64,000 nucleotides of DNA from Mastigias papua (GCA_964019165.1 OZ025271.1:8644775-8708774), one strand, 5' to 3'; positions 24,725-38,385 are shown, counted from the first letter of the stretch. The notes: generated by a model from the sequence alone, not told the origin. Numbers and translations are program-made.

Positions 24725-24802
24725 TTGGCCTAATCGATATAAGAGTTGTAAAGATAAGTATGTACGACTTATGTTTACAACTCTTACATCTATTAGACCA
24801 TT
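24725..24802 (+). ncRNA. Long hairpin, possible small-RNA precursor
   Basis: TAAGAGTTGTAAAGATAAGT (24740-24759) pairs with ACTTATGTTTACAACTCTTA (24767-24786) with one mismatch and a 7-nt loop. Pairing extends outward to about 34 positions with four mismatches. It lies about 75 bp downstream of the candidate donor at 24649. The shape suits a microRNA precursor, but a foldback remnant of a TIR element is equally possible. No expression can be inferred. Confidence 0.35.
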
Positions 24803-25143
24803 ACAAATATTGCCTAAGAGACTAAGTTAATGAAGTGAAGAGTGTCTCAATTCATCACTGGGTTTAGTCAAAGTTGTCAGGACAGCCCTATTGTTTTTCA
24901 CAAAACAACCATCTGAAAATAGACACCCAATCACAACATTAAATTAGTCTCCAAGACAAGCTTAGTGTAAATAGTTAGAAAGGAAGACAGTGAGGATTCC
25001 AGATGAACATAGCCAAAAACAAGGTTAGCGAATGTATATTAGGATATAGTTTAATCTATATGGAGTGCTCTACGCAAGGGTTCTTCAAAACTGCCTTATG
25101 GAATCTCTGAGAGAAAATAAAATGGTGAGCTCAAACATCCTAC

Positions 25144-25492
25144 TTTCTCTCAAGACTTCACTATAGCACGAAAAAGCGGGAACATTGCTTTAGCATACTG
25201 AAAGCTTTTTTCGTCTGACACTCGTCAGAGTATGAAACGTCGGATAGCGACTGAAAGGTGAAACGAAATATATAGCCAGATGCGGGTACACGTGATATGA
25301 TGTACCCGCATCTGGCTATATATTTCGTTTCACCTTTCGGTCGCTATCCGACATTTCATACTCTGACGAGTGTCGGACGAAAAAAAAAAAAAAAAAAAAA
25401 AAAAAGCTTTCAGTATGCTAAAGCAATGTTCCCGCTTTTTCGTGCTATAGTGAAGTTCTGTAGTACCAAGAAGAGACTTTTCTCTCAAGACT
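25144..25492. mobile_element. Foldback element with ~136-bp arms
   Basis: Left arm 25155-25290 and right arm 25301-25456 are inverted copies around the 10-nt loop CGTGATATGA. They differ at a few bases and in one homopolymer: the right arm has 26 A where the left has about six T. TTTCTCTCAAGACTT stands on both sides (25144-25158 and 25478-25492). This could be a 15-bp target duplication, though it overlaps the left arm end by a few bases. There is no coding capacity. Confidence 0.75.
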
Positions 25493-25675
25493 TAGTAGAT
25501 TGAATAATGTAAAAGATATGTTTAAGGGGATTGCAGTACTGATTGGGTTTGCTAACACTTGTTAATGTCTATGTTCAAACATTATAAAATATTTATTTAC
25601 ACAGTAGCAAATCATATAACTGGAAAACTGTTCATTAAATGATATAAAGTATTCGAATTTGAGTGAAAGGTAGTC

Positions 25676-25762
25676 CTTCTTCTGTCCTGTATTGCCGTCG
25701 TCGTCATCATCTTCTACTTCATTCTTCTTCTGTTTCTTCTTCCTCTTCTTCTTCTTCTTATG
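25676..25762. repeat. CTT-rich microsatellite
   Basis: Imperfect TTC/CTT repeats with a short GTCGTCATC portion. They produce Lys/Asp-rich open frames on the minus strand that are not a gene. Confidence 0.8.
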
Positions 25763-28049
25763 CAATTCTTCAACTTTCTATTCAGCATATATCGTGGATT
25801 TTTAGCTGAAAAAGAACTAAAAGGTAGCAAAGCGATCTATGATTTGGAGGATAGTCATTTTATTTCTTCAAAATATAAGAGAGATGTAAGTTATTTAATC
25901 CAGTTTAGTCATTGTTATGTATTGTAGCATGATATATTTTAATGGCGAATTATGTAATGCCAATCGAAAATATCTCTCTAAAGTCTGCAAAATTTCTGCA
26001 ATCAGCCCATATGTATGTTTTTATGTTTGTTCAGTATTCAGCACCGAGCAAAACGGTAACTTTAATAAACATTTCTTCGAAAGCTGTAAGGGAAATGCTG
26101 TTTACTCAGACATTTTATTAGGGGAGCATTCAGGATACAGAACTAGTGAATCTCTCTACATGCAATACATTTTGCACAATCTGATTTCAGTCGTTTGTAA
26201 TTTTGAGATATGAAAATATAGACGTGCTGTTTCACACTAGTTGACAATTTGACTTGATTGAGATTAAAGTAGAAAAAGAGATGACGAGGTATTATGATGA
26301 AAATCTTCAGTGTACAAAGCTGAATTTTATTAAAACAAATAAGGCTTTAGCTCAGTGTTATATGCTTCTGTTCTATTTTTGAGAAGTGCAAAAATACTCG
26401 GCTTGTTCCGCACTAGTTATCAATCTCATTGAAATGAAATTAAAATAATAAGAGATATGATACATCAGAAAAACTATAAAAGTAACATTATATTATGTTT
26501 GGAGTATGAGATTTTGCATTGGGTTAAAGAAATTGGAAGGCAAATGATCAGTTCTTCTTTTTATCACATAATTTATCTCGCTCAAACTTACAAAACTCAT
26601 GTTTGCTTTATTGTTTTGTGGTCCATGATATCTAAAGTTTTGATTCGTACAAAAGAAAAAAAGTAAAAACTTGAAATAATTCATTAATCTTTGTTATCTG
26701 GTTCCTTTGTGGAAATGTTGCATTTAAAAAAGACAATTGTTTCTATGCTTCCAAGCACATTCATAAAATACATTGATGATTAACATTTCATGAATTATTT
26801 TCTACCTCCAATCTTCAAAACCCTTAACTACATCATCCATCCACCATCACCCTAACCACCAATCATCAAAACTAACTAGAGACTAGCCCACATTACTATT
26901 CTCAACACACTGCTTAAATTCATCGAATGTTGATGAAAGGTTGTTATATCGTTTTTCATTTTAAGTTTTTGTTCTTTTGTATGATAGTTATAGGGGCCCT
27001 CTTTCTTTCAGCTATCATCATTAATCAAAGAGAACCAGATAACAAAATTAACGTGGTTGTTTCATTACTGCTTTTTTTGCAGTGATTGGTCAAGTTTTGC
27101 CCACTTTGTACTAACTCGGTGCTTATTTTGACACGGAATTCTATTGATGTTATCGATATTCATATCGATTCTAAACTCGATATTTTTCCATAAGTGACTT
27201 CCAGGGATATTATTGATGATCCATTTGTACTATTCTATATTTCAATAACATTCAATCTAATGTGAAATTGGTAATATCATCCGGACCATGTCCAACTCCA
27301 TACAATGCCTTTTTCTTTGGTCATAGTAATAGACTATAGTTAATTCAAAATTGTAACTTACGGTTAAGGCTTTTGAGATAGTCTTCTCTTAAATCAAACC
27401 ATTGGATCGTTTATTGACTCCATGAATTCAAATAATAAAATAGTATATTATTACATGAAGTATTTTCAACTGACTCCTTGATTAATGAATTTGTCAAATA
27501 ATTTTGACAAAGGTCCTTCAACATAGCAGCAGTATTTGTTCAATATCAAGTAATTTTCTGTAAACCGATTCTCATGCCTGCATTGGAAATATTAATTAAT
27601 TATATCAAATCTTTGCATATACAGCAAGTGAACTAGGATTGAAAATAAATTTTTAATTAATGTATTTATGATTTACCATTTTTAATGATTGGTATTTTGT
27701 TTCCATTGTTTGTTCGATACATAAGTACTTTACATATGACAATGTACACAACTCATACCTCCTCCATTCCTGCTTTGTGTAATTTATTCTTTTCTGACCG
27801 ACTGTCTTCTCTTACCCATCTTGTTTTGCTAATATAGATGCTTCATATTATATATAGCTAATGTCAGAATACAAAACATATCAATACTGTGAATATTATA
27901 AATATACAAATATGTATGTTATGTATTTTCCATTCAAGTCATTTTGAGTTGAGTATTTGTTCAATTATTAAAGCATTCAATTATTAATATGTAACTTATT
28001 AAAACATTAACATAACATAACAATAACATTAAAGCATACATAACTCATA
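25763..28049. other. No recognised gene
   Basis: AT-rich sequence. The open frames at 25917-26213 and 26457-26666 have no recognisable domain. No repeat copy was recognised. Confidence 0.5.
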
Positions 28050-28770
28050 CTTGTTATTTTCGGTGGACGATAGTTTCCTTGTCATTTTGTATTTGTTCAA
28101 TGGTTTTCCTCTTCTTCCCATCATTCTGTACCATTGTATTTGCCCCATAATTTGCAGTTATATATAAGTAGTTTAAAGATGAAAAATATACATAAATCAT
28201 ACTTCTTTCTTTCTTGACAGTTTGTATTGTGTATTTGTTCAATGGTTTTCCTCTTCTTCCCATCATTCTGTACCATTGTATTTGCCCCATAATTTGCAGT
28301 TATATATAAGTAGTTTAAAGATGAAAAATATACATAAATCATACTTCTTTCTTTCTTGACAGTTTGTATTGTGTATTTGTTCAATGGTTTTCCTCTTCTT
28401 CCCATCATTCTGTACCATTGTATTTGCCCCATAATTTGCAGTTATATATAAGTAGTTTAAAGATGAAAAATATACATAAATCATACTTCTTTCTTCCTTG
28501 TCAGGTTGCATTGTGTATTTGTTCCGTTATTTTTCTCTTCTTTCTATCTTTCTGCACCATTGTATTTGCTCCATACATGCCGTTATGTATAAATGATTCA
28601 AAGATGACAAAAATGCATAAATCATACTTGTTTATTCCTTGTCATTTTGTATTGTGTATTTGTGCGATGATTTTCCTCTTCTTCCCGTCTTTCTGTACCA
28701 TTGTATTTGCTCCATAATTGCAGTTATATATAAATAAGTTAAAGATGAAAAATATACATAAATCATACCA
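28050..28770. repeat. 142-bp tandem repeat, about five good copies
   Basis: The point TTTGCCCCAT (or TTTGCTCCAT) recurs at 28139, 28281, 28423, 28565 and 28706, a spacing of 141-142 bp. The first three units are nearly identical; the last two have diverged. Each unit includes CTCTTCTTCCCATCATTCTG, TTATATATAAGTAGTTTAAA and ATACATAAATCATACTTC. Two more degenerate units may extend to about 29030. Open frames across it simply repeat. Confidence 0.95.
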
Positions 28771-31700
28771 GTACTATGCGTGTCATTCACGTATCATGTG
28801 TCATTCTGATTTGAGTAGTTACTCGTAAGCTGTGTTTTTCTCCACCGTTCACTTCAATTGCTGATGCTTCTTATGCACATGCTCAGTAATAACAGTTATA
28901 AATATATAGAAATAATTAAAAGATTGAAGTATACACAAGTCATACGTGTTCCATGCATGTCATGTTGGTTTGAGTATCTGTTTCGTGATTTCTGTTTTCG
29001 ATCTTCTCTCTTTTCATCTGTTTTTGCCTACAGAGATGGAGTAGTTGTTTCCAGTGAATCGTATATCAATAAATCTACCCAATGGCAAAGATTAATGGTA
29101 AAAATCATATTTAAATAACTTAAAGATCAGAGAATATATAATTGTTAGGTAATAGTGATTATTTGCTTATAGACAATTTTACAAAATTGCACTATCATTT
29201 GAAAGCTATACTTTAGTGGGAAGGAATGTTGAAGCCCCTCACAAATGTTTTAGATAGATTTGTTTACAAGTAATGTTATTTTACCCGGTCAGTCTTTTGG
29301 ATTGTTTTTGTGTATGTATAAGTTACGTTTAGGAAGACAGAGGGGAATGCGTTGAAGCAAGTGAAGAAGTAATTCAATGGATTGTTCATTTCATTTCATT
29401 TAAAACTACAACTACAGTGATAAAGTAAAATAGAACAACAGCATTTAAAGATTTAAAGTGCAGATGATAAACTGTTGTTCCAGCAGATAATGACGGTTTA
29501 CTACAGGGTAGAGCGGTGTGTTGAAAATAGCCTAAACAATTTTCTACAGTACTTGTTTAGTCTTCATATTTAATTTTGATTATACCCTGTATTGTTGTTA
29601 TGGCAACATTTTGCGTCATCAGATCTTTACAGTTCATTGTTAATACATCTCTATATTTGAATTACTGATTTTCGCATTTTTGCTTTGGTAGTTTTTCATA
29701 GTTGTATGATATTTTCTAATTTTAGTGGCTATAAATCTGAACCTTTATTAAAACTCTTGATATTCCCCCCTTTTGGTTACACGCTGTTTTACAGTTTTGT
29801 TAGATTTGCCCTTAATACCACACTCCTGACACTAACCACCATTCACAAACCTCCAGCCTCAAGATCCTCAACCACCAGACTTCCAGAATCTAGCAATACC
29901 ACAATAAATTACAACCTGTGCAAAACATACAAAAGTGTAAAAGAGCGCGTTCATATTTCAAAAGAGGCGATGCTGATTTGAGTCATTATATATCCAGATT
30001 CCCTTTTTAATTGTATGACATATTGAGAGATGCTCACAAAGTGTTTGAGTTCTAATTGAAAATGTATTAAATCAATTATTATAATTATTATCAATTATTA
30101 CTGTAAACACATTTATGAGGCATCTTTAGTTGGGAGGAAAATTCATGACATACTAAACAAGAAGATGACTCTCATGTTTTTCAAATTTGTTTCCCTTATC
30201 TTTTCATTTTCACATAAGAAGCTTGTAGAAAACTTTAAAGAATGCTCTTTACCCTCATATAACATTCAGTGTTTCGAATCCTATTTAATTCTCTTCATTC
30301 AATTTGCGCCATGCGCATGCTTTTGCAACTAATGCTTCGTGCATTCCCAAAGGATTGTTTCGTTACCTGCCATTCTTCCTGTAGAAGCATGGTCTGTCGA
30401 CTGAAAAACATCTCCTATTATCCGAGAGATTTGCTAAGGCCTTCTTCTGCACTTTAGCCAATTTTCAACTGCCTATTATTATTTTCAGCTGCATATTATT
30501 ATTTTCAACTGCTTATTGCAGATTTGTAATCGTTCATCGAAAGGAGATTGTGGTTGTTGAATCTTATATATTGTGTCTTGTGTCTGAGACGAATATGTCT
30601 ACTGGATATGATGCTTAGATTTGCAAGGTACAAGAATGAAGTATATGAAGTTTACTTATCTGTGTTTCTCATGTCGTCTGTAGGCATAATAACACTGCGT
30701 CAGCATTGAAATGTTTCATCATTGCATTGTGAAGTGTTCTGATTTTGCGTGCATGTTGGAAGGTTGGAATCTGACCTGAAATGCAGACCAATGCTGTAAG
30801 TATCCCATCGAATTTTGACAGATTCATGATGCAATTTTGCAATCTAATAGTTTCTTAGTTATTTTTGTTGAATTTTCCATCCAGTGTTTGAGTTGAAGAT
30901 TGAGTTTGCCGCCATGGCATGGCTACCCCTCGTGCATGAAATTGAAAGCACAGCTGTTCTTGAATTAACAGACATTGCTAAATTAAATCCTTTTATAGAA
31001 TTAAGGCTACAATTAGGTATAGTATAGAGTGAACGAATTGTAATTAGAAGATACAACGTGAATACTTGCCTTCAATTAATTTGACCTCACAGAGCATTAA
31101 CAAGGAGTGCTTTCATGACCGATATCCAAGATGCAAAGGTCAAAAGTGATGTGTGCAAAGCTATTTGTACTCTTGCTCGCATTGACCTCTGGGTCTATTG
31201 TTTGTATCTGGATGGAACTGTATCTACGTATCTATTACAAATATTGTGAGATGATTTCTACATTTTATTCAAGTATTCTTATGGTATAAATTGTTAAATG
31301 TTTAAATGTTTATTTGATTAAAGTTCCTTCATATTTCCCGCCTGTTTTATTGCAATTCACGACTTTCCATCCATTTCCTTCTGTCAGTTTTCCCATATTT
31401 AGTGTTATTTCTGTTGAAAATATGTTTTTTGCCTGTCTCATGTCGTTTTTAGGCCATGCGTGTTATTACATCAATTTTCTCCCATTTCAGGAGATGTTTC
31501 ATGCAATGAAGATATGATGTCATTTGCACACAGAAAGAGCACAGATTTTGAACAGCCTTTATGTATAACATTTTAGCAACCATTTCTACCCTTTGATAAC
31601 AGATGTCTCTTGTAAAATCAGCTGTTTTTCTGTTGTTTTCTTCTTAATTCCAGGGTCCTCCTCAGGGGGTATATTATTCCATATACATACACACCTTTAT

Positions 31701-33412
31701 ATTCGATCGCACGTAGCAGGAGATTTTTACCAATGCTACGCCCTTGAGATTCAACATGCTTCTTTATGATAATATCCTGAGAGAATAGATCCCTCAAACG
31801 TCATATTGCTCATATAATTGTTGGTGTCTTGTGCTATTGAACTAATAAAGCTAAAATACTTTATTTGTCGCGCTCCCTGTTCAATTGTCACAACTAAATC
31901 GATTTTGACGACAATTACACCCAGAGCCATAAAACAAAAGTTGTTCTGTTTTGCATTTCCAAATCCTGTAATGTCATCGTGTCAATTTTCTTTTTGTCAG
32001 AGGACTCAATGTATATATAATTCGTCCATTTTCATAGTATACAGCCAAAACCATCACAACTCAAATCGCCTTTATAGTGGTTGGTTGTTTTATGATAGTG
32101 GACTGAAAAATAACTTAGTAGTCCCTGTTCTCTATTCAATTGATATAAGTCGAACTTGAAAGCGTTGTGGCATAGAGCAATAACTAAAGGCTGTTGTCTT
32201 TTGGATTTCCAAATCCCTTAGTTTAAACTGGTTAAGTTTGTCTATCTACTGCAGAGACCACACCGTAGATATGATTTATCCACTTTCATAATGTTATTGC
32301 TTTGAGATTGAACAAGAGAAAGTCAATGAAATGATTTCACAAAGTTATTTGGATCGAATGATAGACTTCATAAATAATGCTTACAATTGCAAACAATGCT
32401 CAAAGTTGAATGAAATGAAATTATAAAATAGATATCTTAAAATTTAGGACAGCTACAAACATGAAAGAGGACGATGTAGAAAGTCTAGTGCTATGCACAT
32501 CGAATGATATATAAAGTTATATATTACGAGAAATGAATTAAACAGTTGAATATATTATCTACGCTAATTATATCTCATAATAATTACCTATAACAAATAC
32601 GAAGAGATATAGCCTATAAAAGGAAGTGAAATGGGAGTGAAATAAAACACTGATTTGAAAAGGTACAAGCAGTACGAACATCCAAGAAACATTGATACAA
32701 GCTATCAAACTTCTATAATAGATCCTGCAATAACTTTCAATACTGCAATAAAGATTCTGAAAAATTGTGACCTATGCAGCATGCGAAAATCATAACATAG
32801 AATTAACTAGGCGTGATAGATTGTTCTACCTGATAAAATTGAAAAATATCTCCTGTGAATATTCTACATAGTTAAAAATTTGGTAAATGTAATTTCAATC
32901 ATACTGCCACAAAGGACATTTCAAAAGGATATGAAGTGACTCGTAGAAGGTGTTGGCTATAACTTTCAATGGACATGTCGCTAGTTTAACTCTTACATCA
33001 ATTATGTCACTAGTTTACTAGTATATGTCGTTAACTTGACACAGCTCTAAAGACAAAGAAATTTCTCTGTCTTTTGTCGCAATTCTGCTTAAAACGATCA
33101 GGGATCATTTCTAAAATGCTTAGCAAAGAGGCTCTTTAGATGCATCGTATCAAAATGTTATGGCTTTGTTAGGATCACTCTCATCCTTTCAATGAGGCAA
33201 ACAAGATAGCTTAGTTTAATCAACCTGAAAAGTGTAATCAACAATTTTAAAGTCTTGAGGGAAACACTAACGGCAGCGACATTTCCTTAGTGGCGCTTAC
33301 GGATTCAATTCAATTCAATCATAAAGGGTAATAGACAACAGGATTCATCACAAGCAATAGCCGACAACATGAGAAAGTCCTGGGATTAAGAAAACATAGC
33401 AAATAGTGAAAC
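28771..33412. other. Long stretch without a recognised gene
   Basis: I found no coding domain. 30470-30520 holds three short imperfect units of TATTATTATTTTCA(A/G)CTGC. The open frames at 29685-29981, 30269-30457, 31314-31517 and 31818-32159 match nothing I know. An acceptor-like TTTTTGCCTACAG at about 29034 is followed by a short open stretch, but no donor or partner exon supports it. Confidence 0.45.
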
Positions 33413-34062
33413 AAAAGAACAACATAAAACATGAAAACATGGCAAATTATGAAACATATAAACAACATAAAACATGAAAACATGGCAAATTGTGAAACAT
33501 ATAAACAACATAAAACATGAAAACATGGCAAATTTTGAAACATATAAACAACATAAAACATGAAAACATGGCAAATTGTGAAACATATAAACAACATAAA
33601 ACATGAAAACATGGCAAATTTTGAAACATATAAACAACATAAAACATGAAAACATGGCAAATTGTGAAACAAATAAACAACATAAAACATGAAAACATGG
33701 CAAATTGTGAAACATATAAACAACATAAAACATGAAAACATGGCAAATTTTGAAACATATAAACAACATAAAACATGAAAACATGGCAAATTTTGAAACA
33801 TATAAACAACATAAAACATGAATACATGGCAAATTTTGAAACATATAAACAACATAAAACATGAAAACATGGCAAATTTTGAAACATATAAACAACATAA
33901 AACATGAAAACATGGCAACTTGTGAAACATATAAACAACATAAAACATGAAAACATGGCAAATTTTGAAACATATAAACAACATAAAACATGAAAACATG
34001 GCAACTTGTGAAACATATAAACAACATAAAACATGAAAACATGGCAACTTGTGAAATTGCGG
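33413..34062. repeat. 43-bp minisatellite, 15 copies
   Basis: GGCAA recurs every 43 bp from 33441 to 34043 (14 equal steps). The unit reads ACATGAAAACATGGCAAATT, then GTGAAACATATAAACAACATAAA. Variation is concentrated at one spot: ATTATG once, ATTGTG and ATTTTG alternating, and ACTTGTG in units 12, 14 and 15. Because 43 is not a multiple of three and the unit has no stop on the minus strand, all three minus frames stay open. This gives spurious frames of 209, 218 and 338 codons. Confidence 0.97.
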
Positions 34063-35327
34063 AAAAACATAAACATAAAGATTGTTTAGAATATATTTAA
34101 AATTATGCATATCCTTTTGATTATGATTCTGATTACGATTAAAGAATATAAATATCATTATATATGAGTTTGAAGTCCCTCGATTGGTGTACCACTTATG
34201 TGTGATGCTTGCGGAAACTTTAAGGCTTTTGAATAGCTGTAACATTCCACTTACAACAGCGTCTGACATTCCTGAAAGGCAAACATAAGCCACATTAGTG
34301 CTATCAACATGTTGAACATATATGGAACACGTCAATAGTTACAATTGTACATTTATCGTTCGCGAGACGGAAATCAGTGCCAGGGCTCTTAATAGCTTGC
34401 TGCTTTGCTAATGGGGAATTTTACTGACTATTGCTTTGGGTATTTTAATACGTCATTTGTAATAATTTTAGATTTGTTCTGTTTACCGTATTTGGTATTA
34501 GGCGTGCCAGTTTAGTTAATAATTAGGTGCCCTCGTCCTCCAGTCCTGTAGTCGTAACAGAATTAAGCCGAATTAAGAAGACGACGATCCTGACACTAGA
34601 GAAGAAGCCGCTATTAAAGATTTGAGTTGCCAGTAGAAAGTCAACCCTAGTTAACTATTAAGTTAAGAATAGATACAAGACGCAAGACGAAAGAAGTAAG
34701 ACGCCAACCCCGCCGCCATCTGTAGAAGTAAAGACACGCCAAAGTTAAGAACGGTCGTAAGTTGATAATTTGTATTAGTAGATAATCTTTAGTATACTTA
34801 GATAGATATGAAGAGAGACTTATAATTTGCACTAAACTTCATTATCTAGTTCATTGAAAAATTACAGCACTTTTCTCCAAAGTAGATACCTTATACTTAA
34901 CCTATTTCATGAAAATGTCCAACTAACTCTAAGTTCATTAAGATATATGTGCATAATGCACATAAATTTGTGTTAATTTCGACTTCATCCTCTTCTATTT
35001 CGAGATCAAAAATATCTAAATTACTCACAAAATGCGTGTTTTTCTTAAAATTGGTACATGATGATTTAGTCCCTTGCAGTGTAGTCTTCTATCAAATCAC
35101 AGAGCAGTACATACTCACAGAATTTTATTTACTTTATCAAACATTATGCTAGGGAGGAGCATAATGGGCCATTGTCATTAGTTACCTTATTTGGCAAGTA
35201 AAAGTAAATTCAATTCATGTAAAGATGTAAGTCTCGATGTCTTTTTGAAAACTCGGATTGAATTTAATTTCCAAATTGAAGAATATCCTGTGATTCCTTA
35301 ACCTCCTGTTGTTTGTGATAAGAGTCA
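34063..35327. other. No recognised gene
   Basis: 34545-34770 is slightly richer in G and C (AAGACGACGATCC, CCAACCCCGCCGCCATC) but shows no open frame or repeat partner. The remainder is AT-rich. Confidence 0.45.
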
Positions 35328-35807
35328 TACCGTAAATCGTCGAATAAGCCCCCACCTCCGAATAAGCCCCCCCTCGAAAAAGCCCCCATCTAAAATACCG
35401 TTTTTGCGAATAAGCCCCATCTCGAATAAGCCCCATGGGGGCTTATTCGAGGGAAGCATAATTGTCGAATAATATCATATTTCAAGAAGCCCTCACAGTA
35501 CAATAGCTGTACAGTATTACTTCCTTTCAACAGAGGCATAAAAGCAAAGAGAAACGCGATTTTCGTGATAATAGGAACATTATAATGTTTGTTAAGTTTT
35601 CACACAACTCTTTGTAACTCCTTTAACTATATCAGCTTCTGTAACCAGAAGCTCAAAATGTAGTTGATTGAGATAATTATGGAGTTTTTACGTCAAACTT
35701 TGAGGAAAATGCCAGACTTTAAAATAAGCCCCCTTTCAAATAATCCGCAACCCAAAAATACATTTTTGCAAATAAGCCCCCAGGGGCTTATTCAAGGGTT
35801 TACGGCA
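35328..35807. mobile_element. 480-bp TIR element of the CGAATAAGCCCC family
   Basis: The left end TACCGTAAATCGTCGAATAA and the complement of the right end TGCCGTAAACCCTTGAATAA are a recognisable inverted pair. Both are followed by GCCCC runs. The interior repeats CGAATAAGCCCC-like words: five near the left end, including one inverted pair CCCCATGGGG, and three near the right. No coding capacity is seen. Related pieces lie at 261-336, near 14660, 56470-56700 and 63055-63420. Confidence 0.7.
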
Positions 35808-38385
35808 ATGAGTTTTCTTGAAAATTGTTGTAGGGTAGCATAATATTTACTGCTGTATCATTCAGCTTTGTCTATCTGCTTTCCTTTGGTAGGGTACAGC
35901 TAATTCGACTTAAGCAATAGGTGGTGCAAAATTATTTTTGGGCGTATATAATACTTTCTGTTCTGTCCCGACCACGGCCATAATGACACATTTGATTATT
36001 AGACATGTCATATTACCAAACCGGTATAAAATCTATTTCAAATATTTTCCAAATATTTCAAAACTACCCTTTCGTTCTTTAACATGAAGAAATCTTTCCC
36101 AGAAAATCATTTCTTGCAGTTTTTCTCAAATTTCTGGTTTAGGATATGATTTCCATGATACATGTTTTCTGATCAAATTGTAGGATTCTTTATGCAATTT
36201 TGATTTAAAGCCTAGACTTACATTGTAGCACACAACCAGACTACTTATAGATAGAAAGCATTTAGTCAAAAACTTTATCCAGCAGAAACACAAAGCAAAG
36301 ACATCAGCTGTTTGGGCTGCTGCGATAATATCAGTAATGGTGGTTCACTATAAATAAATTATATTAGCTAATAAATCAACTATTACTTAAGTAGACAAAC
36401 ATCTTAAATATGGGCCTAAATATTACGAGAAACGTAGCATAGTGATTATAATCTCGATAGAAAAGAAAAGTAATAAACAGAAATGACATAGTATAAGAGC
36501 AAATAACGAAGATGATATTACTTACAATCTATATTTCCTCGTAGCCACAAAGCCTGCGTGTACCTATACGAATATGCGATGACCTATGCCAACAGCATTA
36601 ACCTTTAGGCCAAACTCAAAGCGTATATATAGCCAGCTGCTAAATCACTTTCTCTCAAACTTTGTCAGCATTAAGCGCGCGCGTGTGCAGAAAACGAACT
36701 AACAGAGACTTTATAGCTACGAGCCAGCATAACAGCATGAAAGTGGGAAAGCATTTCTATTGTATAAAAGTTCAAAAAGTAGAAGTCCAGGTCAACGACA
36801 GGTCAACAATTCAGCTCAGTAACAGCTAAAAGGATGTCCCATATTATGAGCCTACATACATATTTTCTACATAAGTACTTTTGTTGCATTAAGTTGGTAT
36901 TACTTTTGAAATGTTGTCAATTTTTAATATCAGTGGCTCCTATTGGATACTTATCTCAAGAGCTATGAAGATGAGTAGGATGTTCAATATCGACTTGTAA
37001 GATATGGCCAGTTTAAAAATCATCAGAACTAAACCCTCTTTAGAGAACAAAATAACATGAAACATGGAAGTATTGCATTAACATCATTTAAAACTAGCAG
37101 TAGTGGTTTTAAGATTACTCTTGCAGAAGTACCACGTGAATGCAAATTATGAACAGGCCATAAAGATAGAAAATGGACAATGGAAAACTAGTCTTGTTTT
37201 CATAAAAGGTTATGCTGAAGATCTTTATAGATGGTAACAATTCAATCTTTTATTTATGTGGAATGATAAAAAAATTTTATAAAGACCATGAGCTATTGTT
37301 TGACTACCATCAGGTTGAATAACACGCTTATGAGAAAAGACATTTATAGGGTCAAATGTCATACCTAGTTAAAGGATTTGTATCAAATGCGCTTGTAGAA
37401 GTTGAGAGATTTATAGAACGTAACGTACTATTTATAGAATTCAGAATTTCAGTGTGTCGTCTATCTATCATTAGATATTTCTCTAGTTGATAAATGTAAT
37501 ACAAACGTAACTAAAAGAATAAAGATGAAATACTGCCAAAACTGTACAAGCTTTTCATTTCAAACCACAAACATCTAATAACATAATGATAAAGAAATGA
37601 ATTCCAAGTTGTGAATGCATCACGTGATTTTATCTATTTTCAGCAGAAATTTTATAGTATTTATTTTTAAACTAATAAATACCCTCTTGACCCATTTTGA
37701 TACAACTTGTCCTACTTCTGTTATAAGATAAATTTTGCAGTTTCATCACGGTAGTGTAATTTGGCTCTATGATGATGTGTTGTAAAAAAATTCCATTCCT
37801 CTTTTAGCCTCTTACTTCATGCATTTAGTTTACACATTGTACTTGCCCTCTGTTTCCTCGCATACAGCACAATCCCATTGATTTGAGCTCCTTGTAACCT
37901 ATAGTATCTCTTTGTTGCTAGCTCAAGCCTATGGTTTGAAAATCCAACACTTTGTATAAACTAATAGTCCACGTATAAGAACCAGGGGTTTTAAAAACTT
38001 GCTATATTAAAATTTTAAATTCAAGATTCCTGCATAAAAGAACCTATTTAGGCTAAACTTTTCTGCCAGATTTTCATCATTGGGATTCATATGTGTAAAA
38101 GTAGAGGGTAGTGAGAAACCTATAACCCACAGTTGGGCAGCAATCCATTTCATTCAGGACATTTCTTTAAGAAAAAATAATATCTTCTCCCCTCAATAGA
38201 TGTTGTTCAATACGGCTGGAAAAATACTCATTTGTTAACAGATTACAGATTCAGGCTAACGGTTTGCATCCCCTCTAACTTAAAACCCCCTATACCCATG
38301 TAAAGGTGTATTGATGGAAGCTTCTGAATTAAGATCTTTAGTATTTTAAATGTCACTTGATATAACATTATTCTTCCACGGTTAT
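35808..38385. other. No recognised gene
   Basis: AT-rich, with one short GCGCGCGCGTGTGC run near 36675. No coding domain, splice-bounded exon or repeat copy was recognised. Confidence 0.45.

Noticed and set aside
33319..34335. A 338-codon minus-strand open frame with Cys/Phe/Met repeats
   Set aside because: It is a by-product of the 43-bp minisatellite; two other frames of the same strand are equally open.
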